Source of the DNA: Microgenomates group bacterium
GTDB lineage: Bacteria; Patescibacteriota; Microgenomatia; UBA1400; PJMF01
DNA length: 10,884 nt
Direction: 5' to 3'
Assembly (NCBI GenBank): GCA_009776965.1
Contig: WRMU01000030.1
Location: 1 to 10,884 of the forward strand
The notes under the pieces were generated by a model. It worked only from the letters and a program-made list of their open reading frames with translations, had not been told where the DNA came from and did no database searches. Shown in pieces: positions 4,436 to 10,884 of the stretch. A program made the translations under genes and the position numbers. Every line of letters starts with the position of its first letter. Position 1 is the stretch's first letter.

Positions 4436-6499
4436 TTATAGTTTACCCACCAATTCCGCCCCCAGCTCTCTCTCCATCATTTCCACAATCTCTTTGCGTA
4501 TTGGCGCAATTTCTGCCGTCTCCAACTGTTTTTCCCTGCTTAAATAGCTGATTGTCCAAGTATAGTTCTGCTCATAAATGTCTTTTAGCTCCACCCGCCC
4601 AATTAACTCGCTCAATTTCTCAATTCTCTCCATTATCCTCCCCACACCCCCTTCATTTTTCCCCAACTTAAAAGTTAAATCTTCTATAATTGCGCTATAA
4701 GGCGAGAGTGGCTGATAAACCGGAAACGTCCCTGCCAATTCCACTATTGCCCCCATCTCCAGCTCCGCTGCCAACACTTCCCCCATCTCATATAAATATC
4801 CCACCACCTTCTTTTCCTCCCCCCTGGCATTCTCCGCGGTAATCACCGCCATCTGACTCAATCCATCCAGATTCAGCCTCGCCTTCTCTGGTATTTCCTC
4901 CTCTGCCAAACTTTTTAACTCCACATTTTTAATAAAAAACCTCCCCAACAATTCTTCCAAGTCCGCCCTCCACTCCCGATATGGCTTATTACTCACCATC
5001 CCCAATTTATAGCTCTGGATTTTGTCCACCTGCGCTTTGGGAATATAGACCTGAGCCATTTCATAAATCGACAGCTCTTGTTTTCCCTGTTTTGTTATAT
5101 TTTGTATCCATACCTCCGTCAGCGAAGGAATTAAACTGGTGCGCATATAAACATGATCGCTAGTCAATTCATTACGCAACTTTAGCTGTCTCTTTATCGG
5201 CAAGCTCCCCTGCGCTGCCAGCTCCTCGCTCACCATCGAATATTGATAAATCTCCCAGTATTTAAGTCCCGTCAGATAATTCTTCATCGCATTCTCCAGC
5301 GCAAAATCAAACTCTGGTTGTTTCATCGTTGGATTCACCGCATAATCGACTTTGCTGGGCAAATTATGATAGCCATAAATCCTCGCCACTTCCTCCACAA
5401 TATCCACCGGAATATTCAAATCCGCTCGATAAGAAGGCACTTTCACTAATAGCTCCTTACCTTTATCGCTACATTCCAGCTTCAAATCCCCCAATATTTT
5501 TAATATCTCTTTTTTCTCCAATTCTATCCCCAAGTATCGCCCAAACAACCCCCACTCCACTTTAATTTCTGCCGCCCTCCAATCCTCGCCATAAGGAAAG
5601 TAGTCATAAATCTCACTCACCAGCTTCCCCTCGCAGTCGCTTATTAATAGCTCCAGCCCGCGATAAAAAGTTTCTTCCGCTAAAAACGGATCCACATTTT
5701 TTTCATTAATCACTGCCGCCAATGTCCGGATTGCCTGACTCATCGACCCAAACCGCACTTTCTCCGGACTTAAGTTCTCCAGCCAAAACAACACTCTCTT
5801 TGTTTTTTCATCCACGGCCGTATTTGCTGTCCCTTTAATCGCTGGCAAATCAATAATTTCTCCCTTAGGGTTCAAAAACACAATTTCCCCGCCCACTGTT
5901 AAATGTTCTTCGCCGTCAAGTGTCGTAAACTTTTTCCCCGCCTCTGCCTGAGCCACAATAATTTCTCCGCCCAATTCCATCACCTTATCATAATCAAAAG
6001 CATGACAGGGATGCCCCAATTCATACGTCACGTAATTAGTGATGTCAACCACCGCCGTATGCACATTTTCTCCCACTTGTCTTAATCTCCTCGCCATTTT
6101 TTCGCTGGTCGCCACTTCTGGCTTAACTTCCACCACCGCGCAGATTATCCTCCGCAGCACCTCCTCTCCCACTCCATCAGTTATTTTTGGCAGCTCCATC
6201 TTCTCCCTTTCATTTACCGCCAATTTCAATTTTCCCTTAATCTCGCTAGCCTCATCCACCAACTTACTCTTGAATCCAAACTGATTTAATATCACCGCCG
6301 CCTCTCGCGCCAGTCCGCGCACACTCATACTATCCACTCGATTGGTGGTGATCTCAATATCCAAAACTTCCTCTCCTTCCACCTCCTCAACTCGCTCCAC
6401 ACTCGGCCCGCAAAGCGACAACTTTTCCTTAATCTCCTCCATGTTTGCTGTAGTTTTCAAATATTCCCTCAGCCAGCTGTTGACTATTAAAATGTTCAT
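4436..6499 (-). CDS. pheT: Phenylalanyl-tRNA synthetase beta chain, without EMAP tRNA-binding domain
   Basis: 687 residues, about 100 shorter than typical bacterial PheT (E. coli 795). With PheS it forms the heterotetramer that charges tRNA-Phe in the cytoplasm. The N-terminus (SWLREYL, residues 8-14) passes directly through LSLCGPSVERVEEV to LDIEITTNRVDSMSVRGLARE (46-66); in the usual protein the EMAP/OB-fold tRNA-binding domain of roughly 110 residues lies between these two blocks, so here it is missing cleanly. The B3/B4 editing region follows (about 115-290, VDITNYVTYELGHPCHAFD), then the B5 domain and core (about 310-560, including VDIVEEVARIYGY) and the C-terminal FDX-ACB anticodon-binding domain (about 590-687, YSAIIEDLTF). 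The ATG at 6499 follows the pheS stop by one base, so the two are translationally coupled. A terminator lies just downstream. Confidence 0.95.
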   Translation of the reverse strand: MNILIVNSWLREYLKTTANMEEIKEKLSLCGPSVERVEEVEGEEVLDIEITTNRVDSMSVRGLAREAAVILNQFGFKSKLVDEASEIKGKLKLAVNEREKMELPKITDGVGEEVLRRIICAVVEVKPEVATSEKMARRLRQVGENVHTAVVDITNYVTYELGHPCHAFDYDKVMELGGEIIVAQAEAGKKFTTLDGEEHLTVGGEIVFLNPKGEIIDLPAIKGTANTAVDEKTKRVLFWLENLSPEKVRFGSMSQAIRTLAAVINEKNVDPFLAEETFYRGLELLISDCEGKLVSEIYDYFPYGEDWRAAEIKVEWGLFGRYLGIELEKKEILKILGDLKLECSDKGKELLVKVPSYRADLNIPVDIVEEVARIYGYHNLPSKVDYAVNPTMKQPEFDFALENAMKNYLTGLKYWEIYQYSMVSEELAAQGSLPIKRQLKLRNELTSDHVYMRTSLIPSLTEVWIQNITKQGKQELSIYEMAQVYIPKAQVDKIQSYKLGMVSNKPYREWRADLEELLGRFFIKNVELKSLAEEEIPEKARLNLDGLSQMAVITAENARGEEKKVVGYLYEMGEVLAAELEMGAIVELAGTFPVYQPLSPYSAIIEDLTFKLGKNEGGVGRIMERIEKLSELIGRVELKDIYEQNYTWTISYLSREKQLETAEIAPIRKEIVEMMERELGAELVGKL

Positions 6500-6500
6500 T

Positions 6501-7475
6501 TTAGAATTGCCCTAAGAAGTCTAAATTATTAGTATAAAATTGCCGAATATCATCAATATTCAATCCCGACTTTAGCGTATAAGTTCGCTCAATGCCCCAA
6601 CCAAAAGCCAGCCCCGAATAAACATCTGGATCAATTCCTCCCGCGCGCAACACATTCGGATGAATCATTCCCGCTCCGCCCACCTCATGCCAGCCGCTCT
6701 TACAAAACCTACATTTTGTTTCTCCAATTTTCCCCGTCCCATGACATAAATGACAGGAGAAATCAATTTCAAAACTCGGCTCCGTAAATTGAAAATGAAA
6801 CGGCCTAATTCGCGAGCGCACGTCGGGGCCATAAAACTCCCGCGCGAAATGATCCAACACTCCTTTTAAGTGGGTGATATTAATATCCTTATCAATCACT
6901 AATCCATCGAATTGATGAAACATTTGGGTATGCGTCGCGTCCTGCTGTCGGCGATAGCACCTGCCGATATTAATCATCCTTACTGGCGGCTGCGATTTTA
7001 AGCGCAACATCTCGCGCACATCACCATTAGTAGTATGCGGCGTTAGCACTAAGTTTTTTTGCTCCGGCGCATCTGGATTATCCACAAAAAAAGTCTCCCA
7101 TTCATCTCTCGCTGGATGAGTTGGCGGCATGTTTAGGGATTCAAAAGCAAAATAGTCTGTATCCAGTTCCGGATGGCGCACCCGCACAAACCCAATCTGG
7201 GCAAAAATGCGTTCAATTTCTTCCATGGCTTGCGAAATCGGATGTTTATGTCCTTTGTCTCTCTTTGCCGCCGGCAGCGTCACGTCATTTATTGGTGTCG
7301 CCGCGCCCTTCTCTTTTCTCGCCTCTCTCTCCTCCAACTCCTTTTTCACTTCATTAAAAACCCGCCCCGCCTCTCTTTTATCCTCCACTTCCCTAAGCCT
7401 GCTCTGCAAAACAGCAATTTTTTCTTTTCCCGCTAAAACTTCCGCCGCTAAGGACTGATATTCGCCAATTGTCAT
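6501..7475 (-). CDS. pheS: Phenylalanyl-tRNA synthetase alpha chain
   Basis: 324 residues, normal for bacterial PheS. It carries the class II catalytic core that activates phenylalanine with ATP and transfers it to tRNA-Phe, working with PheT. Residues about 1-60 form the N-terminal coiled coil that contacts tRNA. Motif 1 region: HPISQAMEEIERIFAQIGF. Substrate pocket: FDxxN-like stretch YFAFESLNMPPTHPARD. Motif 2: NIGRCYRRQQDATHTQMFHQFDG. Motif 3: YSGLAFGWGIERTYTLK, with the ATP-binding Arg. Before motif 3 a CxxC...CxxC pair (CHLC and CRFC) may bind zinc; similar knuckles occur in some other bacterial PheS. It is the first gene of the pheS-pheT pair. The ATG at 7475 has no ribosome binding site and a -10-like TAAAAT ends 6 bases before it, compatible with a leaderless mRNA. 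Confidence 0.96.
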   Translation of the reverse strand: MTIGEYQSLAAEVLAGKEKIAVLQSRLREVEDKREAGRVFNEVKKELEEREARKEKGAATPINDVTLPAAKRDKGHKHPISQAMEEIERIFAQIGFVRVRHPELDTDYFAFESLNMPPTHPARDEWETFFVDNPDAPEQKNLVLTPHTTNGDVREMLRLKSQPPVRMINIGRCYRRQQDATHTQMFHQFDGLVIDKDINITHLKGVLDHFAREFYGPDVRSRIRPFHFQFTEPSFEIDFSCHLCHGTGKIGETKCRFCKSGWHEVGGAGMIHPNVLRAGGIDPDVYSGLAFGWGIERTYTLKSGLNIDDIRQFYTNNLDFLGQF

Positions 7476-7521
7476 GCTTGTATTTTATCACACTCGTCGG
7501 CGGATATGATAAAATAGTCTT
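7476..7521. promoter_or_regulatory. Mirror-image divergent promoters of pheS and trxB, both with leaderless spacing
   Basis: The 46-base gap between the two divergent start codons contains a perfect 10-bp inverted repeat: TATTTTATCA at 7481-7490 and TGATAAAATA at 7507-7516. Each copy places a -10-like TAAAAT exactly 6 bases before the ATG of its own gene (7510-7515 before trxB at 7522; complement of 7482-7487 before pheS at 7475). Standard spacing would start both transcripts on the A of the ATG. The -35 regions are weak (ATCACA for trxB, ATCATA for pheS). Confidence 0.6.
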
Positions 7522-8568
7522 ATGCCCGTAACGGTTCGCAGCGAAATCCTAGAAAGTCTCATCATCGGCGGCGGCATTGCCGGCCTCACTGCCGCTATGT
7601 ATCTGGGCAGATGGCGCCGCCATCCCGTAGTTATCGGTGGTCAGCTCGGCGGCCAACTCATCAACATCACCAATATCGAGAATTACCCGGGATTCACCTC
7701 CGTCGCTGGCTACCAACTCATCTCCAACCTTCGCTCTCAGGCCGAGAGTTCTGGTGCTCTCATTTATGAGGATATGGCCGTCGCCGTCGATCTCTCCCTT
7801 CGCGATAGCCATGACCGCCTCATCGCCCAAGTTTGGACTCTGCCCGAACACGAAGCTCTCCCTATCCTCCATCTCCCCTCCGATCAATATCGACAGCGAG
7901 CCACCGCCATCAAAAACTCCACTCCCCCCACTTACAAAGCCCACACCCTCCTGCTCGCCACCGGCGCCAAGCGCAACAAACTAAACGTCTCCGGCGAAGA
8001 ACAATTTATTGGTCGCGGTATTTCTTGGTGTGCCACTTGCGATGCCATGTTCTTCCGCAATAAAACCGTTGCCGTCGTTGGCTCGGGCAATTCCGCCGCC
8101 GAAGAAGTCCTCATTCTTTCTCGTCTCGCCAACAAAGTTTTTTGGCTAGTGAGAAATGACCAAATCAAAGCCGATGCCATTCTTAAAAAACGCATTAGCA
8201 ATAAAGATAATGTGGAAACTATTTTTAATACCACCGTCACCGAAGTTGTTGGCAGCCAAAAAGTCGAAGGTCTAAAAATCACCACCACCTCTCCCAACTC
8301 CGCCCCCACCCCCGCCTTCCTCCCCATCGACGGCGTTTTTATCGCCATTGGTCTTCAAGCTGCCTCCTTGCTCGTCGCCGACCAATTAGCCCTCCGCCCC
8401 GACGGTCATATTAACGCTCATAACTGCACTGGCACCACTTCCGTCTCCGGCGTTTTTGCCGCTGGCGACGTGGAGCAAGAATGGCAGCAGCTAGTGGTCG
8501 CCGCCGGCAGGGGAGCGCGCGCCGCCGGCAGCGCCGAAGAATATTTAAGTAAGCTGGAGAGCCCATGA
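7522..8568 (+). CDS. trxB: Thioredoxin reductase-like FAD/NAD(P)-dependent disulfide reductase
   Basis: 348 residues, about 27 longer than E. coli TrxB. The FAD motif is GGGIAG (16-21) followed by GGQL (43-46) and IENYPGF (52-58). The redox motif CATC is at 170-173, the second nucleotide motif GSGNSAAEE at 187-195, and the C-terminal FAD signature AAGDV at 313-317. The enzyme normally passes electrons from NADPH through FAD and the CxxC pair to thioredoxin. Two departures: an insertion at about 92-139 (family loop plus some 27 residues, polar) and loss of the NADPH-specific HRRxxxR motif, which reads VRNDQIK (210-216), so the electron donor may differ. The ATG at 7522 fits a leaderless start. 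The stop overlaps the next gene's start (ATGA), coupling it to a membrane glycosyltransferase. No thioredoxin gene is in the window. Confidence 0.92.
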   Translation: MPVTVRSEILESLIIGGGIAGLTAAMYLGRWRRHPVVIGGQLGGQLINITNIENYPGFTSVAGYQLISNLRSQAESSGALIYEDMAVAVDLSLRDSHDRLIAQVWTLPEHEALPILHLPSDQYRQRATAIKNSTPPTYKAHTLLLATGAKRNKLNVSGEEQFIGRGISWCATCDAMFFRNKTVAVVGSGNSAAEEVLILSRLANKVFWLVRNDQIKADAILKKRISNKDNVETIFNTTVTEVVGSQKVEGLKITTTSPNSAPTPAFLPIDGVFIAIGLQAASLLVADQLALRPDGHINAHNCTGTTSVSGVFAAGDVEQEWQQLVVAAGRGARAAGSAEEYLSKLESP

Positions 8569-9785
8569 AAAAGTGGGTAGTAGCATATTCTATCCTCACC
8601 GCCCTCTACGCCTTTTTTTCTTATGGTTTTGTCCTCCCCAACTTAATTCTCTCCCAAAACTCCCTCTATATGCAATTCCAGTGGTGGATGTGGGACCATA
8701 TTTTTGTCGTGCCTGCCGTGCGCGTGGCTGGTTTTTTAACCTTAGTTATTTTAATGTGGTGTGTTTATTTACTCCTCCTCAAAACCCTCTCCACCACTCG
8801 CCTTACGGGTAAAAAAATACTTCTTCTCGTCGCCCTTATCATCGCCTCTTTGCTTTTTTCCTATAACGCCCTCAGTGCCGATGTTTTTAATTATATTTTT
8901 AACGCCAAAATGCTCACTCAATTAGGCTCCAACCCCCATGTTCAAACCGCCTTTGATTTCCCCGCCGAACCCATGCTCAATTTTATGCATAATGCCCATT
9001 CCCCTGCGCCCTACGGCTACGCTTGGACCTTCCTTTCCTCTCCTTTCTACTTTTTAGGTTTGGGTAAGTTTATTTTACAATGGCTCGCTATGAAACTAGC
9101 CGCCCTTCTGTCTTTTGCTCTTACCGGCTTTGTGCTCTATAAAATGATTGGCAAAAATAATCAAAAGAGATGGTGGCTCGTCGCCTTCCTTCTCAATCCT
9201 TTGATTATCCTCGAGTTTATCTCCAATCTCCATAACGATCTTTGGATGATGGGCTTAGGCCTCCTCTCTCTCTATTTAATTAAACTCAAAACCACTTTTC
9301 CGCGTCCTCTTTTAATCATTTTTTCTTTTCTTTCTCTCCTCATTTCCATCAACATCAAGTTCGCCACCATCATTTTTCTTCCCGTTTGGCTCTGGTTTAT
9401 TTTTGGCGCCAAAATCAAATCCTCTCTCACCAATAAAACATTTCTCTCCCTCATCAACCTCAAAGAAAAATACCTTTGGGATATTCTCGCCATTGTTTTT
9501 TTTCTCCCCCTTCTCCTCCCGCGCTCCCAGCAATTCCTGCCTTGGTATTTAAGTTGGAGCTTGGTCTTTCTCCCTCTCATGAATAATAAATGGCTGCGTC
9601 TCGCCCTCATTTGTTTTTCCGCCTCCTCACTCCTGCGCTACCTGCCTTGGCTTTTCCATAGCGGTTATCTTTCCGAGCAGCGCACTCTCGAAACCGCCAT
9701 CACTTTTGGCGCTTCCCTTGTCTTTTTTCTCATTGTTTATTTTATTGACAAACTTAAACTAAACCATGCTCGTCGCCAAAATTAA
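8565..9785 (+). CDS. GT-C fold polyprenyl-phosphate-dependent glycosyltransferase, mannosyltransferase-like
   Basis: 406 residues with roughly ten or more hydrophobic helices, so an integral membrane protein. Short conserved motifs point to the GT87/MptA-B-like GT-C group: SADVFNY (104-110) after the second to third helix with the putative catalytic Asp106, followed by LGSNPH (120-125); YGYAW (150-154); and NPLIILEFISNLHNDLWMMG (211-230), in which His-Asn-Asp is typical. Such enzymes move a sugar, often mannose, from a polyprenyl phosphate to a glycan or lipid on the outer face of the membrane. The actual donor and acceptor cannot be read from the sequence. The start ATG at 8565 overlaps the trxB stop and has GGAG at 8556-8559 as ribosome binding site. 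The 3' end overlaps the next glycosyltransferase by 20 bases, so trxB and both transferases form one operon. Confidence 0.8.
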   Translation: MKKWVVAYSILTALYAFFSYGFVLPNLILSQNSLYMQFQWWMWDHIFVVPAVRVAGFLTLVILMWCVYLLLLKTLSTTRLTGKKILLLVALIIASLLFSYNALSADVFNYIFNAKMLTQLGSNPHVQTAFDFPAEPMLNFMHNAHSPAPYGYAWTFLSSPFYFLGLGKFILQWLAMKLAALLSFALTGFVLYKMIGKNNQKRWWLVAFLLNPLIILEFISNLHNDLWMMGLGLLSLYLIKLKTTFPRPLLIIFSFLSLLISINIKFATIIFLPVWLWFIFGAKIKSSLTNKTFLSLINLKEKYLWDILAIVFFLPLLLPRSQQFLPWYLSWSLVFLPLMNNKWLRLALICFSASSLLRYLPWLFHSGYLSEQRTLETAITFGASLVFFLIVYFIDKLKLNHARRQN

Positions 9786-10884
9786 ACCCTACGCCGCCAT
9801 TCTATTTTTTGGCTTTTTTTTGCTCGTCGGGCTATTTACCGTCGATCATTATGGTATGAGTTGGGATGAAGATATGGAACATCTCACTAGCTATGTGCAG
9901 TATAAATATGCCCTTGGCAAGCTGCGTATCGTCGAGCTCGAAGACTATGAGCAGTTATGGCGCGATTTTGGCGGCGAAAAATATTACGGCCAAGCCATTA
10001 GCTTTCCCTTGCTTATCGTGGAACATTTATTTAATTTCCAGCTCGACTCCCGCCCCGTCTATCTCGCGCGCCACACCTACAATTTTTTAATTTTCTGGAC
10101 TGCCGGCATTTTTCTCTATGCCGCGCTCAAAAAACTTTTCTCCTCGCGCAAAGTTGCCTTTTTTGGTGTTTTATTATGGTTCCTTTGCCCGCGCTTTTGG
10201 GGCGAGAGTTTTTACAATAACAAAGACTTGCTTTTTTGTTCCTTGATGATGATGAGTATGAGCTCTGCTTATTTATGGAGTAGGAAATGGGGGTGGGGGG
10301 CAGGCATCCTCTGGGCCATTGTCACCGCCTTTATGGTGAACTTGAGGATAATCGGTCTTTTTGCTGTCTTGTTTGAAGGGGTTTACTTATTAAAAGAATT
10401 GTTATCTATTAGTTTTGCGTCGTGGCGGGTGGCGAGCGGAGGGGGACCCCCAAAGACCCAAAACACTCTTTTACGTAGCAAGCTCCGCCTGATTGTCAGG
10501 CGGGAGCGCGACGCGAGTTCGAGTGGGGTTGGGGTCTCCCGCCCGAACGAGCAGTCGAGCCGAAGCGAAGCAAAAGCAGTGTTTTGGGTCTTTTTTAAGA
10601 TGCTCATCTGCACAATTATCTTCTACATCACCTACGTCGCCATCTTCCCCACAGCTTGGCGCGACCCCCTCGGCATTTGGTTCGATGTTTATCAACTCAT
10701 GCGCAACTACCCCATGGGCATGTTCATCATCTTCTTAGGCCAGAGCATTCATAACACCGCCCTCCCTTGGCACTATCTCCCCGTCTATTTCTTCGCCACC
10801 ATGCCCCTTTTATTTAGCGCCCTCCTTCTTTTCGCCGTCTTTTTCATCATCAAAAAATTTAAGTCCATTAGCATCAACCTTTTT
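9766..10884 (+). CDS. Second GT-C membrane glycosyltransferase (3' partial), carrying an in-frame insertion
   Basis: Open from ATG 9766 through the window end, 373 residues seen. It has an N-terminal helix (about 9-26), then MSWDEDMEH (31-39), whose Asp-Glu matches the catalytic loop of the GT39/GT83-type GT-C families. RFWGESFYNNKDLLF (143-157) is a motif of lipid-carrier-dependent glycosyltransferases, and LPWHYLPVYFFATMPL (333-348) also fits. Many membrane helices follow. Residues about 217-276 are different: hydrophilic, Arg/Ser/Gly-rich (for example RLIVRRERDASSSG), lying between two helices, and encoded by a palindromic G-rich element (10452-10593). The frame stays open through it, so the protein may still be made with an extra loop. 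No ribosome binding site precedes the ATG, consistent with coupling to the gene it overlaps. Donor and acceptor are unknown. Confidence 0.75.
   Translation, partial: MLVAKIKPYAAILFFGFFLLVGLFTVDHYGMSWDEDMEHLTSYVQYKYALGKLRIVELEDYEQLWRDFGGEKYYGQAISFPLLIVEHLFNFQLDSRPVYLARHTYNFLIFWTAGIFLYAALKKLFSSRKVAFFGVLLWFLCPRFWGESFYNNKDLLFCSLMMMSMSSAYLWSRKWGWGAGILWAIVTAFMVNLRIIGLFAVLFEGVYLLKELLSISFASWRVASGGGPPKTQNTLLRSKLRLIVRRERDASSSGVGVSRPNEQSSRSEAKAVFWVFFKMLICTIIFYITYVAIFPTAWRDPLGIWFDVYQLMRNYPMGMFIIFLGQSIHNTALPWHYLPVYFFATMPLLFSALLLFAVFFIIKKFKSISINLF
10452..10593. mobile_element. Candidate palindromic repeat element inserted in frame in a glycosyltransferase gene
   Basis: A 142-base segment bounded by perfect 16-bp inverted ends, AAAGACCCAAAACACT (10452-10467) and AGTGTTTTGGGTCTTT (10578-10593), extended inward by five more pairs across a one-base bulge. 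Inside is a second hairpin, GCTCCGCCTGA (10482-10492) with TCAGGCGGGAGC (10496-10507), loop TTG and one bulged G, preceded by GTAG at 10475-10478; this layout resembles REP sequences recognised by RAYT transposases. A third short pairing is GTTCG (10517-10521) with CGAAC (10544-10548). It is G-rich while the surrounding + strand is strongly C-rich, and its peptide is hydrophilic in a membrane protein. No target duplication is seen and no transposase is in the window. The left edge may lie further out, near 10411. Confidence 0.55.

Noticed and set aside
9745..9750. TTGACA as a promoter for the second glycosyltransferase
   Set aside because: No -10 box at 16-18 bases downstream (GC-rich coding sequence there), and the gene overlaps the preceding one, so it is an internal operon gene.
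10383..10738. Several overlapping reading frames on both strands across the palindromic element
   Set aside because: They arise because the element is stop-poor in many frames; none has a start signal or a recognisable product, and the + frame of the glycosyltransferase is the continuous one.
1..10884. CRISPR array, rRNA genes or complete insertion sequence
   Set aside because: No regularly spaced direct repeats, no rRNA signatures and no transposase frame were seen on either strand.

Overview
The window looks like chromosomal DNA of a Patescibacteria/CPR bacterium, possibly of the Microgenomates group. The evidence is a gene set with several short or reduced family members, a conserved CPR-type single-pass membrane protein (432-878), a phenylalanyl-tRNA synthetase beta chain without its tRNA-binding EMAP domain, an acetate kinase of fermentative type, and large polytopic GT-C glycosyltransferases. 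TGA is used as a stop (ackA, trxB), so the TGA-recoded CPR lineages are unlikely. The lineage is inference from gene style; no marker gene was searched.

Layout. 3-878 (+): the end of an unrecognised protein and a small membrane-anchored protein. 864-2561 (-): an FtsB/DivIC-like septum protein, tRNA-Ser(GGA) and acetate kinase in one direction, probably one transcript; ackA converges on, and overlaps, the upstream + gene. 2562-2670: a divergent promoter region with a near-consensus sigma70-type promoter. 2671-4167 (+): a tyrosine recombinase with substitutions at two catalytic positions, then a secreted, Ser/Pro-stalked, C-terminally anchored surface protein. 4168-4435: a 268-base gap with a second near-consensus promoter and two strong stem-loops but no convincing gene; I read it as a candidate structured non-coding RNA, with the terminator of pheT on the other strand. 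4436-7475 (-): pheS-pheT, one base apart. 7476-7521: a 46-base divergent region with mirror-image -10 boxes placed so that both pheS and trxB would be leaderless. 7522-10884 (+): trxB and two overlapping GT-C membrane glycosyltransferase genes, the last running off the window.

How the genes fit together: pheS/pheT and tRNA-Ser serve translation; AckA makes ATP by substrate-level phosphorylation; the FtsB-like protein serves division; TrxB serves thiol redox; the two glycosyltransferases and the anchored surface protein build the cell surface.

Most worth a second look: (1) a palindromic, G-rich element read in frame inside the last glycosyltransferase gene (10452-10593, perfect 16-bp inverted ends, an inner GTAG-plus-hairpin unit resembling a REP sequence); (2) the promoter-driven structured RNA candidate at about 4220-4434; (3) the mirrored leaderless promoters between pheS and trxB; (4) the recombinase lacking the usual catalytic Lys and first His, with a near-perfect inverted repeat around its own promoter.
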